From Lotus japonicus (lineage: Eukaryota > Streptophyta > Magnoliopsida > Fabales > Fabaceae), in NCBI RefSeq assembly GCF_012489685.1, contig NC_080041.1, positions 24,665,780 to 24,729,779 of the forward strand: a stretch of 64,000 nt of DNA, written 5' to 3'. This document shows positions 1 to 11,521 of the stretch, piece after piece. Numbering within the stretch: the first letter of the stretch is position 1; each line of letters starts with the position of its first letter. The notes beneath the pieces were generated by a model. The model saw nothing but the letters and a program-made list of their open reading frames with translations, was not told where the DNA came from and ran no database searches. Position numbers and translations under genes: made by a program.

Positions 1-1218
1 CTAAATGTGGCCCAATTCAATCTTGAGTATAAGTTTCTTTCCCTTTAATATGAGGATGATTGGAGAAACTACAAACTTTTCAAGGGAAAGTGGTTGTATA
101 GAAGGAAATTAGGAAGGTGACAATGTTGGACATGTTGCTTGGTTATATTTGCCTAAGATTCGATCTTGGGAATGTAAGCAATGTAGTGGATGAGGTTACT
201 TTGGTTATCTTCTATGTGTTACTTTTTAATGATCCGATACAGCTACCAGGTAGAACAAGTACGACTCTCTCCTACTGATCTTCTCTGTCATACGAATCTA
301 CCGCCGCCGCAAAATCTTTCATGGAGATTTCGAAGGACAACCCGCTGATATGCCCTTAGGATCTCTACCGAAATTAACCCTAACCCTGAGCTTGAATAAC
401 TGAAGTTATTGATTATGGTTGCTATAAAAAGTGGGTTAAGATGCATTATCTGCCATGTCCGGTCAAGTATTATTCCCTGCCTGATTGTTTGGTGTTGTTG
501 CTCGAATTTTCCGAACGTGTGGGTCGTGTGGCTTCTCTAAATGGAACCATCAATTCTGTTGTTAGCATTGCAGTGGCAGTGTGCCACATTAGAATTGGTG
601 TACTTGAGCTGATTAGTCTTTTGTTGGTCTTTTTTAGAATATTGCAACCAAGTGCATGGTGCTTATTGATTTGCTTAATTTTATAGGTGTTATCTTATAT
701 ATTTCATCAAGTATGATCTTCATGCCTATACAAAGTTGATTCTGATAGTCACTGAGTTTTGCTTCTTTTTTGTACCTCTTTATCCGGATTTAAATATTAA
801 TTAAATATATATATCTAAATCTTATTGTTACAAATATTAATTAAATAAATTGTAGTTGGAGCATTGTTTTAATTTTAAATTTTAAGTTTAAAAAATAAAT
901 AATATAAATATATGAGGTACGTTGGGATCCGATAAATAATAATAAAATAATAAACCATTGTTGGATTAAATTAATCTCAATTTTTTCAATGAAATCGATG
1001 ATTTAGATCCCGTGCATCGCACGGGTATAATCACTAGTTATGTTTAAATTAGTAGCCTCCCCTTTTGTCCGGCCATGGTTGTTTTATCAGAGTTCTTGCG
1101 TTGAATTGGATGTGTGAACAAAATTGGTTCCTTGGCAATATCTATCAACTAGTGTATCAGTCACCCAAAAAATTGTGAATTCTCATTTCCTCTGTTACCA
1201 TTACATTTTTTACATTCC
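1..1218. other. Intergenic, no recognisable gene
   Basis: AT-rich stretch without a convincing coding region. The longest open frame (441-686) has no recognisable domain and is hydrophobic by composition. The only structured feature seen is a Helitron-like 3' terminus near 1009-1037. Confidence 0.6.
1009..1037 (+). mobile_element. Helitron-like 3' end
   Basis: A perfect 7-bp stem (CCCGTGC / GCACGGG, loop ATC) at 1009-1025 is followed 8 bp later by CTAG at 1034-1037 and a T at 1038. A short GC hairpin about 10 bp before a terminal CTRR, inserted next to T, is the hallmark of plant Helitron 3' ends. The matching 5' TC end was not located, so element size and cargo are unknown; the AT-rich DNA just upstream would be its interior. 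Confidence 0.5.
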
Positions 1219-1223
1219 CTGCA

Positions 1224-1488
1224 TGTTCCGGATAAGAACATTGAGAAAGGGTGTAATCCCTAGAGAGAGAGAATAACTGAATTTCATGTGTGTATTCATA
1301 AAATGAGCAAAAGTCCCTTACAATTGGTATCTACTACCTATTTATAGAGGTAGTGTTGGGCCCCCATATGCTAGGGTCCTTAATGGGCCGTGTGGGCCTG
1401 GCTGAACGAGGCCCAACCCTACTGGCTTGGGGCGCCACCGGGCGGTGTGAACCCTGGGCGTTGCCCCTCTAGGGGCTCGCCCAGTCCA
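1224..1488 (-). repeat. LTR 1 of composite (3' LTR in element sense)
   Basis: 265 bp, begins TGTTCCGG and ends GCCCAGTCCA, directly after TSD CTGCA. A minus-strand TATA motif (TATAAATA) lies at 1339-1346. It reads identical to the three other copies. Confidence 0.9.
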
Positions 1489-2514
1489 CAAGTCCACAAG
1501 ACACCGAGCTCGAAGCATGAGAGCTAAGTGTGTCTTTAAGAAAACTATAACATAACTGCCTAATGCTTATCCATCGTGTATGCAAAAATCCAAGTCGCCA
1601 ACATGGCGTGAAAAGATGAAGGGCGAGCGTCCTTGGTCCGCAAGTCCACAAGCTCGAAGCAGGAGAGCGAAGTGTGTCTCCAAAATGTGACCGTCAATCT
1701 CTGTCCCCTTGTGATCCCCCTAGCAGGTCGCCCGTTGCCACTTTCCACTTGGTACGGCGTTCCTCGGCTGGCGGTTTCGACCAACGCGCAGGAACTATTC
1801 CCAAGCTTCTAGTTGCAATAGCTTCCCCGCCTAGAAGATCACCTAGCCACGCTACTTGGCGGGATCAACAAAGAATGTATAAAGCGTGTAGGTCGCCGAC
1901 ATGGCGCAAATGAAACACAAACCGCCAATAGCGCAAGGAAATACGCAAATACATGAATCTCCGATTGACGCGGGACCTAGAAAGATGGTGTACAAACGCC
2001 TACAAGATTAAGGAGTCGTGGTGGCCCGCCTCATATGACGTGACTCGCTGAATAGAAGCTGGCTCGCCTGGTGACATGGTCTCCCGCCAATCTCTCCCGC
2101 ATCCGCCCCTCGTAGCATCTTCATGGATCAAGTTGCTTCCTGGGCGAGTCCCCTAATATGGTGAAGGGACTCAACCAGTCCACAAGACACCGAGCTCGAA
2201 GCATGAGAGCACAATGTGTCTTCAAGCTGAAGTCGCCGCCGCATCGTCCCTAGGAGAAGATCCGCCCAGCACGCATGCTCCTTCACTCGCCATAGTCTAC
2301 AAGTCCACCAGACTCTGTGTCCAAGTCATGAGGAGTAGGAGTGTCCTCACTTGCCGCATCGCCATCACCATCTTGCTTTAGCCTGTTTCCTAATCATCAA
2401 AGAAAAATCAACCACCAAAGATGTGCTCTTATAAATCTAAGTTAAAACCAATTTTGTCAAAGAATTTTGTGCCTTATAAGAAATTAGTTTGACTTGCTCG
2501 CCACTCTCAGCGTA

Positions 2515-2865
2515 AGGCCGCCACCATTTTGCGGTAGGTCGCTACCCTCATTTTTGGCGGTAGGTCGCGACCCTCTTGCGGTAGGTCGCGACCCTCTTGC
2601 GGTAGGTCGCCACCATTTTGCGGTAGGTCGCTACCCTCATTTTTGGCGGTAGGTCGCGACCCTTTAGCGGTAGGTCGCCATCCTCTTGCGGTAGGTCGCG
2701 ACCCTCTTGCGGTAGGTCGCCACCCTTAGCGTGAGGTCGCCACCCTTTTGGCGACTTTTGTGTGTCTAAAAACTGAGTCTTACAGGTCGCCACCCATAGC
2801 GTTTGGTCGCCACCCTTTGGCATGAGGTCACCACCCTAGCGGTAGGTCGCCACCCTTGGTGTGAT
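2515..2865. repeat. Tandem repeat of ~22 bp, core GCGGTAGGTCGC
   Basis: About 15 imperfect copies of a roughly 22-bp unit with core GCGGTAGGTCGC followed by GACCCTCTT, CACCATTTT or CACCCTTTT variants. Several copies contain the palindrome GGTCGCGACC. A minus-strand open frame across it (2548-2823) is repeat-encoded (repeating ATYRK-type units) and not taken as a gene. Confidence 0.8.
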
Positions 2866-4368
2866 CGTCCCATTTCGGGACTCAAAGTGCTTTGGGTTCC
2901 AATGGCCAGTTAGATTACCAAAGCGGTGCTCAGTAGAATGGGCAATTTGTACCCCACACATCGCCAATGAATCCGGTTGTTACGTGGGCTTTTCCGGGGC
3001 TAATTTAGTTCATCGTGAAACTTGTTTCACTTTGTAACTAAATCGCGCCATCAGGAGCTTGTCCCACCCAATAACAAACCGCTTATGGAAGAGTCTTCCA
3101 AGTTTCACAAAACTTTAATGGTGTGCCTCAATTCACCCACTCCTTCTCTTTGATCCGATTTGCTCCTCTCTGTCTGAATCAAAACCAGTGAAGACAATAT
3201 AACTTCTAATATCAACTTCAAAATAAGAAAATTAGGAAATACAACAACTGAGAAGGGAATCAAATGAAAGATGGAGGAAAAGTTTGAAGGAATTGGAAAA
3301 TTTGTTGGCCAGCGATCTTAACCATAGCAACGCTTTACTCGCCAAACTTCCATGGCCAAAACAAAACGTGCCCACCAGAATTCCGCCGCCGGAGTAAAAC
3401 GTGCTTGCTAGATTCCAACGCCAACGACATTCTCTCGCCGTCGAACTCCATCGCCAACAACACTAGCTCGCCGCCTACCTTCAAAACGTGCCCGCCAAAG
3501 CAAAAGCGTGCCCGCCAGAATTCCAACGTCTCGGGATTGGCTCTGCTCCTCATGTATTGTGCTCTGGACAGATTCCTCGCCTTTGTTCTTTTCTTCGTCA
3601 TTACCGATCTGCTCTCCCTTGCCTACATGCTTCCTCGATCTGAAGCTTCACCTCTGTTGACGTTCTTCATTGTCGGTCTGAACCGTGTTGCTTCGATCTG
3701 CCATCGCTGGATGCGCCTTCACGCTGAATCTCGATCTGTCATTCTCTCGTGAACGCACCTTGTTCTTTCCCCTCCGCATTGCCACTGATCTACTCCTCAT
3801 CAGTCTCTTTGTTGTTCTCGATCTGAAACTTCTCCTTTTATCGCTGTTTTTTTTTTTTTCCCTTTTCGAAACCTGATCAGCTTTCTTGATCCGTCATTCT
3901 CCCGTCCACTATAGCCACTGAGTTTCATCGATTCCTTTCTTAGTCTCGAATTCGCTCCCACTCCGTCGATTGACAACAGCGATCAAGCTTCCACCACGCT
4001 CCACCTGTGATGCCACAATAATCAACAGATCCTTCCACTCTAAATCGCGAATCCCCTCCTCCCAGTAGCACAGGCGGTTCCGCCTCAGAATGCGTGGCTT
4101 GTCTTCGATGCTTCTATTTCCGAACTTCCGCCGCCATTGTTGGCGAACCTTGTGGAAGAAGATGCTACCGAGAGAACTGTAGTGACATGGATTCTTGAAG
4201 GTCAAGGTGCATTGTATTCCTTTTCCAATCCAAAGCCCAAAAAGATCATCCAAGATCCATTTCCGTAATCAAAATCCGTCCCGCGAAATCCACGAAAATC
4301 AACGAAAATCTCAAGCAAAATCAGTTGTGCAATCAATCCACGTGATCCGGGAATCAAAAGTTTATCGC

Positions 4369-4386
4369 TCCCCACAGACGGCGCCA
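4369..4386 (-). other. Primer-binding site of non-autonomous element
   Basis: Minus-strand TGGCGCCGTCTGTGGGGA lies 2 nt inside LTR2, where minus-strand DNA synthesis would be primed. It is identical to the PBS of the Tat element at 61023-61040. The matching tRNA 3' end (discriminator G plus CCA) fits a plant tRNA-Lys as far as I recall; the tRNA identity is inference. Confidence 0.8.
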
Positions 4387-4388
4387 AA

Positions 4389-4653
4389 TGTTCCGGATAA
4401 GAACATTGAGAAAGGGTGTAATCCCTAGAGAGAGAGAATAACTGAATTTCATGTGTGTATTCATAAAATGAGCAAAAGTCCCTTACAATTGGTATCTACT
4501 ACCTATTTATAGAGGTAGTGTTGGGCCCCCATATGCTAGGGTCCTTAATGGGCCGTGTGGGCCTGGCTGAACGAGGCCCAACCCTACTGGCTTGGGGCGC
4601 CACCGGGCGGTGTGAACCCTGGGCGTTGCCCCTCTAGGGGCTCGCCCAGTCCA
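4389..4653 (-). repeat. LTR 2 of composite (with adjacent PBS)
   Basis: 265 bp, reads identical to LTR1. This is the only one of the four with an intact PBS beside it, so it is the 5' LTR of the full internal unit. Confidence 0.9.
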
Positions 4654-4897
4654 CAAGTCCACAAGACACCGAGCTCGAAGCATTAGAGCTAAGTGTGTCT
4701 TTAAGAAAACTATAACATAACTGCCTAATGCTTATCCATCGTGTATGCAAAAATCCAAGTCGCCAACATGGCGTGAAAAGATGAAGGGCGAGCGCCCTTG
4801 GTCCGCAAGTCCACAAGCTCGAAGCAGGAGAGCGAAGTGTGTCTCCAAAATGTGACCGTCCATCTCTGTCCCCTTGTGATCCCCCTAGCAGGTCAAA
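4654..4897 (-). other. Truncated internal unit B of composite
   Basis: 244 bp. Positions 4654-4894 repeat 1489-1729 with a few substitutions, then jump straight to AAA and the next LTR. The PBS and about 2.6 kb of interior are missing. The substitutions relative to unit A show it is not a simple recent copy of unit A. Confidence 0.85.
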
Positions 4898-5162
4898 TGT
4901 TCCGGATAAGAACATTGAGAAAGGGTGTAATCCCTAGAGAGAGAGAATAACTGAATTTCATGTGTGTATTCATAAAATGAGCAAAAGTCCCTTACAATTG
5001 GTATCTACTACCTATTTATAGAGGTAGTGTTGGGCCCCCATATGCTAGGGTCCTTAATGGGCCGTGTGGGCCTGGCTGAACGAGGCCCAACCCTACTGGC
5101 TTGGGGCGCCACCGGGCGGTGTGAACCCTGGGCGTTGCCCCTCTAGGGGCTCGCCCAGTCCA
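4898..5162 (-). repeat. LTR 3 of composite
   Basis: 265 bp, reads identical to the other LTRs. It is preceded by the short remnant AAA of the PBS-side junction. Confidence 0.9.
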
Positions 5163-5619
5163 CAAGACACCGAGCTCGAAGCATGAGAGCTAAGTGTGTC
5201 TTTAAGAAAACTATAACATAACTGCCTAATGCTTATCCATCGTGTATGCAAAAATCCAAGTCGCCAACATGGCGTGAAAAGATGAAGGGCGAGCGCCCTT
5301 GGTCCGCAAGTCCACAAGCTCGAAGCAGGAGAGCGAAGTGTGTCTCCAAAATGTGACCGTCAATCTCTGTCCTCTTGTGATCCCCCTAGCAGGTCGCCCG
5401 TTGCCACTTTCCACTTGGTACGGCGTTCCTCGGCTGGCGGTTTCGACCAACGCGCAGGAACTATTCCCAAGCATCTAGTTGCAATAGCTTCCCCGCCTAG
5501 AAGATCACCTAGCCACGCTACTTGGCGGGATCAACAAAGAATGTATAAAGCGTGTAGGTCGCCGACATGGCGCAAATGAACTAGTTGCAATAGCTTCCCC
5601 GCCTAAAAGATCACCTAAA
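5163..5619 (-). other. Truncated internal unit C of composite
   Basis: 457 bp matching 1489-1912 (an 8-bp slip near its start). It is followed by a second, slightly different copy of a ~36-bp stretch already present at 5475-5511, then AAA and LTR4. The jump back to sequence already copied resembles a template switch during reverse transcription. Confidence 0.85.
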
Positions 5620-5884
5620 TGTTCCGGATAAGAACATTGAGAAAGGGTGTAATCCCTAGAGAGAGAGAATAACTGAATTTCATGTGTGTATTCATAAAAT
5701 GAGCAAAAGTCCCTTACAATTGGTATCTACTACCTATTTATAGAGGTAGTGTTGGGCCCCCATATGCTAGGGTCCTTAATGGGCCGTGTGGGCCTGGCTG
5801 AACGAGGCCCAACCCTACTGGCTTGGGGCGCCACCGGGCGGTGTGAACCCTGGGCGTTGCCCCTCTAGGGGCTCGCCCAGTCCA
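5620..5884 (-). repeat. LTR 4 of composite
   Basis: 265 bp, reads identical to the others. It is followed by the right TSD copy CTGCA at 5885-5889. Confidence 0.9.
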
Positions 5885-7114
5885 CTGCACGAAGTTTCTT
5901 TTCCTAAAGTACATTGCTAACATGTGATTAGTTCAAGTGGTTCATACCCATTTTTCGTAACCAATGTCTCAAGTTTGAATATTGTGAATGGAGAAAACTA
6001 TGTTGGAAGAACTAGCTAACTTCATCATGATATAGATGTTCGTGACTTGAAGAAAGCTGCCTGTAACACCCCGATTTCGGTGGCGTCACTTTAGTAACCA
6101 AAATAAACTTAATGCGGAAAAACGTAGATATTTTTTTTTTCGATAATAACTAAGACAAGACTGAATTAAATAAAACCCAACAATAACAATAATCAGAACT
6201 AATATACAATATATAAACAGCCCCCGCTGTAGTAGTAACCTCGTCACGAGTAAACCTCCAGTGACGGAAAGAAAAGTGTAACGCCCGAAGGCAAAAGGTA
6301 CAATCCACAAGAAAGGTCAAGTGTCCGCAACACCATCCCTCAAAACTGAGAATAAGCTGGCCCATCGGCCTGAAGCAAGACCTCCTAAGTCCAACCAACT
6401 CTCTGTGATTCTCGTAAAGAACCACACAAAAAGCTATAGGTGGGAAACTACCCTGTCCCCAAGGAAAACAAATGATGTTCAGAGCAAAGACTCTACTCCT
6501 ACACTAATCCCATCTCAAGGAGCTCACACCAGCACTAAAACCTACATGCTAGCATGATCGTCGCCCGAATCTGAATCCAGAACGACCTAGTCTATGTACA
6601 CCATCCGTCCTCCTCTCGCTACCGCGATACGCTCCAGTTCCCGCATCTCGACCCTAGTTCCTCCCGAAGGATGAACCATCATGAATCAGCCCGCCAAAGA
6701 CATCTGACAAAGGGCGTTTGTTCGCCAAAGCACACACAGAAGACGCGAGGGTCAACTCCAAAGAATTATGTAAATAATAGCACCAATAAATATAAATAAG
6801 ATAATAGCCACTTAGGCTTATAACTAGGGATAACATCCTAGGGTTGCATATTTCCACAAAGAATATAACGACTGTAAATCACAGTTAACATGCATCAAGT
6901 AGAACTAACAAGTATCAAACACACTCATCAACTATGTCAGTATGCATGTTGCATGAAATGATATGCAGGTTAACCCAGTCAACCAATATGCAATCCGGAA
7001 CGGATGGACATCATCGGATCAGTCCTAACACCAGCCACGGTGGGACCATTTCGGCCCGTGATGCCTCTTACTCCAACATCATCATGTAGTCAGATCAGCA
7101 TAAAACCCGAATAA

Positions 7115-7379
7115 CGTCACTCTGCTTGGCGACGGAACAAACCGACAACGTCACTCTGCTTGGCGACGGAACAAAACAACAATGTCACTCTGCTTGGCGA
7201 CGGAACAAAACAACAACGTCACTCTGCTTGGCGACGGAACAAAACAACAACGTCACTCTGCTTGGCGACGGGACAAAACAACAACGTCACTCTGCTTGGC
7301 GACGGAACAAAACAACAACGTCACTCTGCTTGGCGACGGAACAAAACAACAACGTCACTCTGCTTGGCGACGGGACAAA
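7115..7379. repeat. 34-bp minisatellite, 8 copies
   Basis: Units start every 34 bp from 7115, each opening CGTCACTCTGCTTGGCGACG and closing with an ACAAAACAACAA-type tail. As 34 is not a multiple of 3, three overlapping open frames arise with the same peptide repeats; none is a gene. The last copy is partial. Confidence 0.95.
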
Positions 7380-7469
7380 CCAAAGGTATTGCCACTTATA
7401 GGCTGGGCACCTCGAGACGGTCGTGACACTAGCCTCGTGTTTAACCATTTCTGCTCGGGCGTCGCTTAT

Positions 7470-7870
7470 CACCTTTGGCTATAGTCAAGACGGTACAAAC
7501 TCTACATGGTTTGACCATTTCTGCTTGCTATGCCGAACATCAACAGGCACGATACAACTCTACATGGATGATCGTTACCTCCTGTTGTGCCAGGTATAGT
7601 CAGGACCGATCCAACTCTGCATGGCTGATCGTTACTTCCTGCTATACCGAAGTACTCTGCTTGGCACTTCATCGCGTATATGCATGGGTGCAACCACTCA
7701 TGATGACTCTTCGGGTCACCAATGCTCTCATGAAGTCTCACGCTTCAGTGAAGTTTCATGCTCTCACAAGGTCTCACGCCTCAGTGGAGTTCCATGCTTT
7801 CCACAAGGTCTCACGCCTCAGTGGAGTATCCCGCATTCACAAGGTCTCACGCCTCAGTGAAGCTTCTCGG
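7470..7870. repeat. Degenerate internal repeats in LARD LTR
   Basis: Three loose ~65-bp copies around CAACTCTGCATGG/CTACATGG (7490-7660) precede four ~42-bp copies around AAGGTCTCACGCCTCAGTG (7735-7862). The same block is present at 12964-13364 in the right LTR. Confidence 0.75.
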
Positions 7871-10169
7871 CTCATCCCTTGGATGGCTATCAAACTGTTC
7901 AACGAGCGAAGGAGTACCAACATACTCAGAACTTACCAAACTCCTCAACACTTGGATCCGACGACACTCCTCGCTTTTCCAAAACTATGATTTGACTTCC
8001 AATGCCTTCCTTCGAGGTTGTTATCATTACTTAAAGATTTTGAGGTTATTTAAGGTCTTATGAATTTTCTTTATAAAATAGATTCCCTTTTGTCTTATCG
8101 CAAGTCTTATACATTTGCAGGATCTCCCAATCCCAAGTCGCTTCCAGAGGAGGTCTCGATCCACTAAACAAAATTAAGGCCCGAACCTCGTTCGTCCTAT
8201 CAAACTTTCTCCAAACTCTCAAAATAAAATCGGCATGACCTGCCCGCTATTCTCACCATTCAGAATCTCAGATTCCAGTACAGAGCATATTTAAATCATC
8301 ACAATCAACAACATGTCATATATCAATAAATCGCATCATAAACACTTAGCACTTAGCATATAAAGCATGCACCACACATCCTAGATTACCCACATAACAC
8401 ATAGTATGTAAGACAATCTCAAAAACATTCAGTAGATGAATCATCTACATTGTCAGCCGAAGCCTCAGAAAACATTTTTCCAATCAAACACAAACAAGTG
8501 CATAAACAGTAAATCAATGTCGAAAGCATCGACCCTAAGTATTAACTAAAGATTCAGTGAGTAGCCCTCACCTGTAGATTCTCCAGAGTTATCTCCTAAA
8601 GTTCCTTCACAATCAAAGCCTTGCTCCGCTGGAAATTCCTCAAAATCACCTTTAGAGCAAAACCACAGAAATACTATCAGAATCTATCGAAAACTAAGCT
8701 ATCGATACTTACTAAGGTTACTCGAAGTAATCTATACTCTAAGGTACGATAATCTAGCGCGAAAGACAAGTTTTCGGAAAAGGAAATTTTCCTCCTCCTC
8801 CCCTATAGGGCTTGGCCACTTTTGGTAATTGTGGGGCTCGATTTTTCTTCGATCAAACTTGGTTCCTATGCTTTCATAAGCCGTAACTAAGGGTATTCTG
8901 AACTCGGAAAAATTATCGGATCAAAAACTGTCGCAGGGGTATTTTGGTCATGATTTTTAACTTAGGATTTTCAAAACTGAAATCCCAAAAATAAAATTTT
9001 GCAGGGACGTCACCAACGACGTTTATGACAACTAATCCTACTAACACTAAGCTAAGGCGATAGTTTTTAGCCTAAAGGTTGAAGCTTTACCTCAAAAACT
9101 CCAAAAATGGGTATTTTAGGCTCAAATTGATTCCGGCGGAATTCCGGCGACATAACGGAAAATCTAACCCGGCAGAAGTGATCTTGGGCGCATAAGGAAG
9201 AGGTTTAGAATCAGAAATGAAAGATTCGGGATAGTTTTGCAAAAACCCATAAACTATCAGCTCAGAAAACTCTACAGAAAAGCTATGGAAAAAGCGATCG
9301 GAGGTAAGGATTAGCGACTATACCTCGAAACCTTGAAGCAGCAACTGATTAAACAACGATCAAGCAAGGATTGAACAAAATCTTCTTCTCCTTCTTCCTT
9401 GATGAACTCGCGGCCTTGAGAGGGAAAATGGAGGAGTTTTGTGTTTTTTTCTCACTTGCTTGCTATATATAGAAAATGGTAATTCGCGGGAAAATGAAAG
9501 TTTCGCGAATCTGATTTTTCCGGCATCATTCTCCATGAATTCTAAGATAGGTTTTGGCAAAGGAATTCCTAAGCTAAGAAGATGTCTCCTTGTATTTTTG
9601 GCAACTAATGCAAAGTCGGTGCAAAGTCGGTGTAAAACTATTTTACCCGATAAGTTGCTTTTTGCATCGAATGTCGGAATGGAAAACTTCCTTCTGAAGA
9701 AAGATTGAAACCATCAAGAGAAATGGGTGTACGCGTGTAGAATATCCATTTGAAGCTCTGAATAGATAAAGTCTTCATTGTCGAGAAATTCTAGGGTTTT
9801 GAAATACCAGGGATTCGGTTTCGGCAAACTTCCGATGATTGGAATCGGACGTTCGTAGATCCTAGAGTTTCGCCTCGAAACGATTGTGATATATGGAAAA
9901 AGAGAAGTTCTAACATTTCTCTGAAGATTTTTGGAATTAACTTCCGTCGTGCCTAAAAGTGAAAATCAGCTATATACTAGGGTTTCTGACCTAGGTTTAA
10001 GCGTATAACGATCGTGCTATAACTTTTATCGATCATGATGTAATCCTTTGACTTTTCCTGAACTTTCTCCTTCATAAATTTATTTCATTTGGTAAACTCT
10101 AGTTCAGGTTTCCCTTCACAATACATCAACCCTAATCGTAAAGGGAAATCTCTTCCACTGATCCTAAGC

Positions 10170-10409
10170 TTAAAAAAACTTGGATCTTACATTACTACCC
10201 TCCAAAAAGAAAGTTTCGTCCTCGAAACTTAGGGTTCCGTAAAAGCTCTGACTATTGTTCTTGATCTTTTCCTCTAACTCCCATATGGCATCGTCTGTGT
10301 CTTTGTTCCAAATAACTCTTACTAAAGCACTCTGCTTTTCCTTCGATTGTTCCCCTCTTCTAGTCCTAATGTTGACCAACGGCGTCTCAACAGACATATC
10401 ATCTTTCAA
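10170..10409 (-). pseudogene. Chromovirus pol C-terminus (chromodomain) remnant
   Basis: 79 codons. The stretch LVNIRTRRGEQ followed by VRVIWNK...AIWELEE and SFEDETFF resembles the chromodomain and tail that end pol in Tekay/Del-type Ty3 elements. The stop lies 22 bp inside the LTR, as in many chromoviruses. No integrase core precedes it, so it is a stub left after loss of the rest of pol. It shows the ancestry of the LARD. Confidence 0.6.
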
Positions 10410-11521
10410 CTTGCCGAGGTTTAACTACAATCATCAATGATAACACCACTAAAACTCTTACTCGATTATGATCTCCAGCTTCTGAAGTCAATCTTTACCC
10501 TAAGATTCTCATTCCACTTAGCAAAATTCACTCGCTAATCTCTAGCTTGTATCACCGAAATCCATAACAAGTTTCATTCACTCTTAGACTTTAAGCAACT
10601 TGTCCAAATATGACAACCTCAAGTGTTCATCTTAATACTAACCTTCCCTTTTCTGTAACTTGATCACCATCTCGTCAATTAACTTCTTAATCCCTCTATC
10701 AAATCCTAACCAACTTCGAGTCCTAGAAACTTAAGACAACAATTCATAGACTTAAAACCTGAACCTTCACCAAGTTTGGACCTCTAATGTCCGTTAATTC
10801 TTCAATGCTTCCTAAATGAATATCCATTTCTTCAAACTATATCTCCTTCGCAAGAGAACTTATACTAAATGCGAACTTTTTCCTCCCAACTCGACTAATC
10901 CTCGATCCAATCAAGTTAATCTTACCAATCCTTCTATCAAAGTCCATAGCCAGCTGTGATTCCGAATATCACCCCCTCAATATTAAGTTGATCAGGCCTA
11001 ATACATCGAAGGTGGAAATCTAGAAAAACCTACTGGATCAGTCAATGAGTTCCTATCATCCAATAGTCACAAATATCTTGATATTAAATCCTCAATAATG
11101 TCGCTACGGAACTACACACTCTCGACATCATACGTATACTATCCATACGAAATCTCTCTAAGATTCATTCTTTAGCTTCAAGCTTCTGGTTAAACGCATC
11201 GGTACAAGACTACTTTCTAGGCTTAACGTGTTATCTTAAACCTCGTGTACTTCTATAGCTAAAATACGAGCTACGGTCAAATAAGGTATTAATAGGCGTA
11301 ATAACTATAAGGTCAAAGCTCAAACAAACAGTTAGTACTCATCATAAGATAGCATCTAGTATAACTATACAATATGATTAAGCAATAACTTCAATCAATT
11401 TTTAAGCGAAAAATCGCTTGCAGACAATCAATTTTCACTCTTTGCAGAGTCACACAACCTAGCACAGAAGACCTATTCCCCAACAACTCCCGAAAGACTC
11501 GACCGTGCTCTGATACCACAA
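10192..11521 (-). other. Internal region of LARD
   Basis: 1330 bp. Apart from the chromodomain stub next to the left LTR, no frame is recognisable. The left edge reads TTTTTGGAGGGTAGTAA on the minus strand just before the LTR, the likely polypurine tract. The right edge holds the PBS. Confidence 0.8.
11507..11518 (-). other. PBS for tRNA-iMet
   Basis: Minus-strand TGGTATCAGAGC is the standard plant initiator-Met tRNA primer site, 3 nt inside the right LTR. It fixes the element's orientation. Confidence 0.9.

Larger units (their letters stand above)
1489..4388 (-). other. Internal region of non-autonomous element, non-coding
   Basis: 2.9 kb between LTR1 and LTR2. No frame reads as gag, protease, RT, RNase H or integrase. 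The left part (about 1489-1920) is the same sequence that recurs in the two truncated units. 2515-2870 is a tandem-repeat block. 2866-2975 resembles the spacer beyond the pol stop of the Tat element (around 55020-55135), including the shared 11-mer AGCGGTGCTCG-like core and CCAATGGCCA. 3340-4250 is of unrecognised origin, with open frames that match nothing I know. Confidence 0.7.
1219..5889 (-). mobile_element. Non-autonomous LTR retrotransposon composite with four LTRs
   Basis: Four LTR copies of 265 bp (1224-1488, 4389-4653, 4898-5162, 5620-5884) appear identical by eye. The whole array is flanked by one 5-bp target-site duplication, CTGCA (1219-1223 and 5885-5889). Each LTR starts TG and ends CA on the plus strand. 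The PBS beside LTR2 and a minus-strand TATA motif show that the element reads on the minus strand. The full internal unit (1489-4388) carries no gag or pol. Two further internal units (4654-4897 and 5163-5619) are deleted versions lacking the PBS. Sequence next to the LTRs matches the Tat-lineage element at 50797-61324, the likely source of its enzymes. Confidence 0.9.
6062..10191 (-). repeat. Left LTR of LARD (3' LTR in element sense)
   Basis: Begins TGTAACACCCCG and ends GGATCTTACA. It contains a 34-bp minisatellite (7115-7379, eight copies), degenerate ~60-bp and ~42-bp repeats (7470-7870) and a TATATATAG motif near 9461-9470. In element sense that TATA lies about 0.73 kb from the LTR start, implying a short U3 and a very long R-U5. 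No real gene was recognised; the open frames are repeat-derived. Confidence 0.9.

Noticed and set aside
3335..4253. Several open frames in the non-autonomous element as a degenerate gag
   Set aside because: None shows a capsid motif or zinc knuckle, and they overlap in different frames without conserved words.
7115..7386. Regular 34-bp repeats as a CRISPR-like array
   Set aside because: Units are directly adjacent without spacers, lie in a plant LTR, and are an ordinary minisatellite.
7126..7484. Three overlapping plus-strand open frames with repeating peptide units
   Set aside because: All come from reading the 34-bp repeat in each frame; the same occurs in the sister LTR at 12586-12978.
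9360..9560. Minus-strand 66-codon frame in the LARD LTR
   Set aside because: It is present in both LTRs around the TATA region, with no recognisable domain or supporting context.
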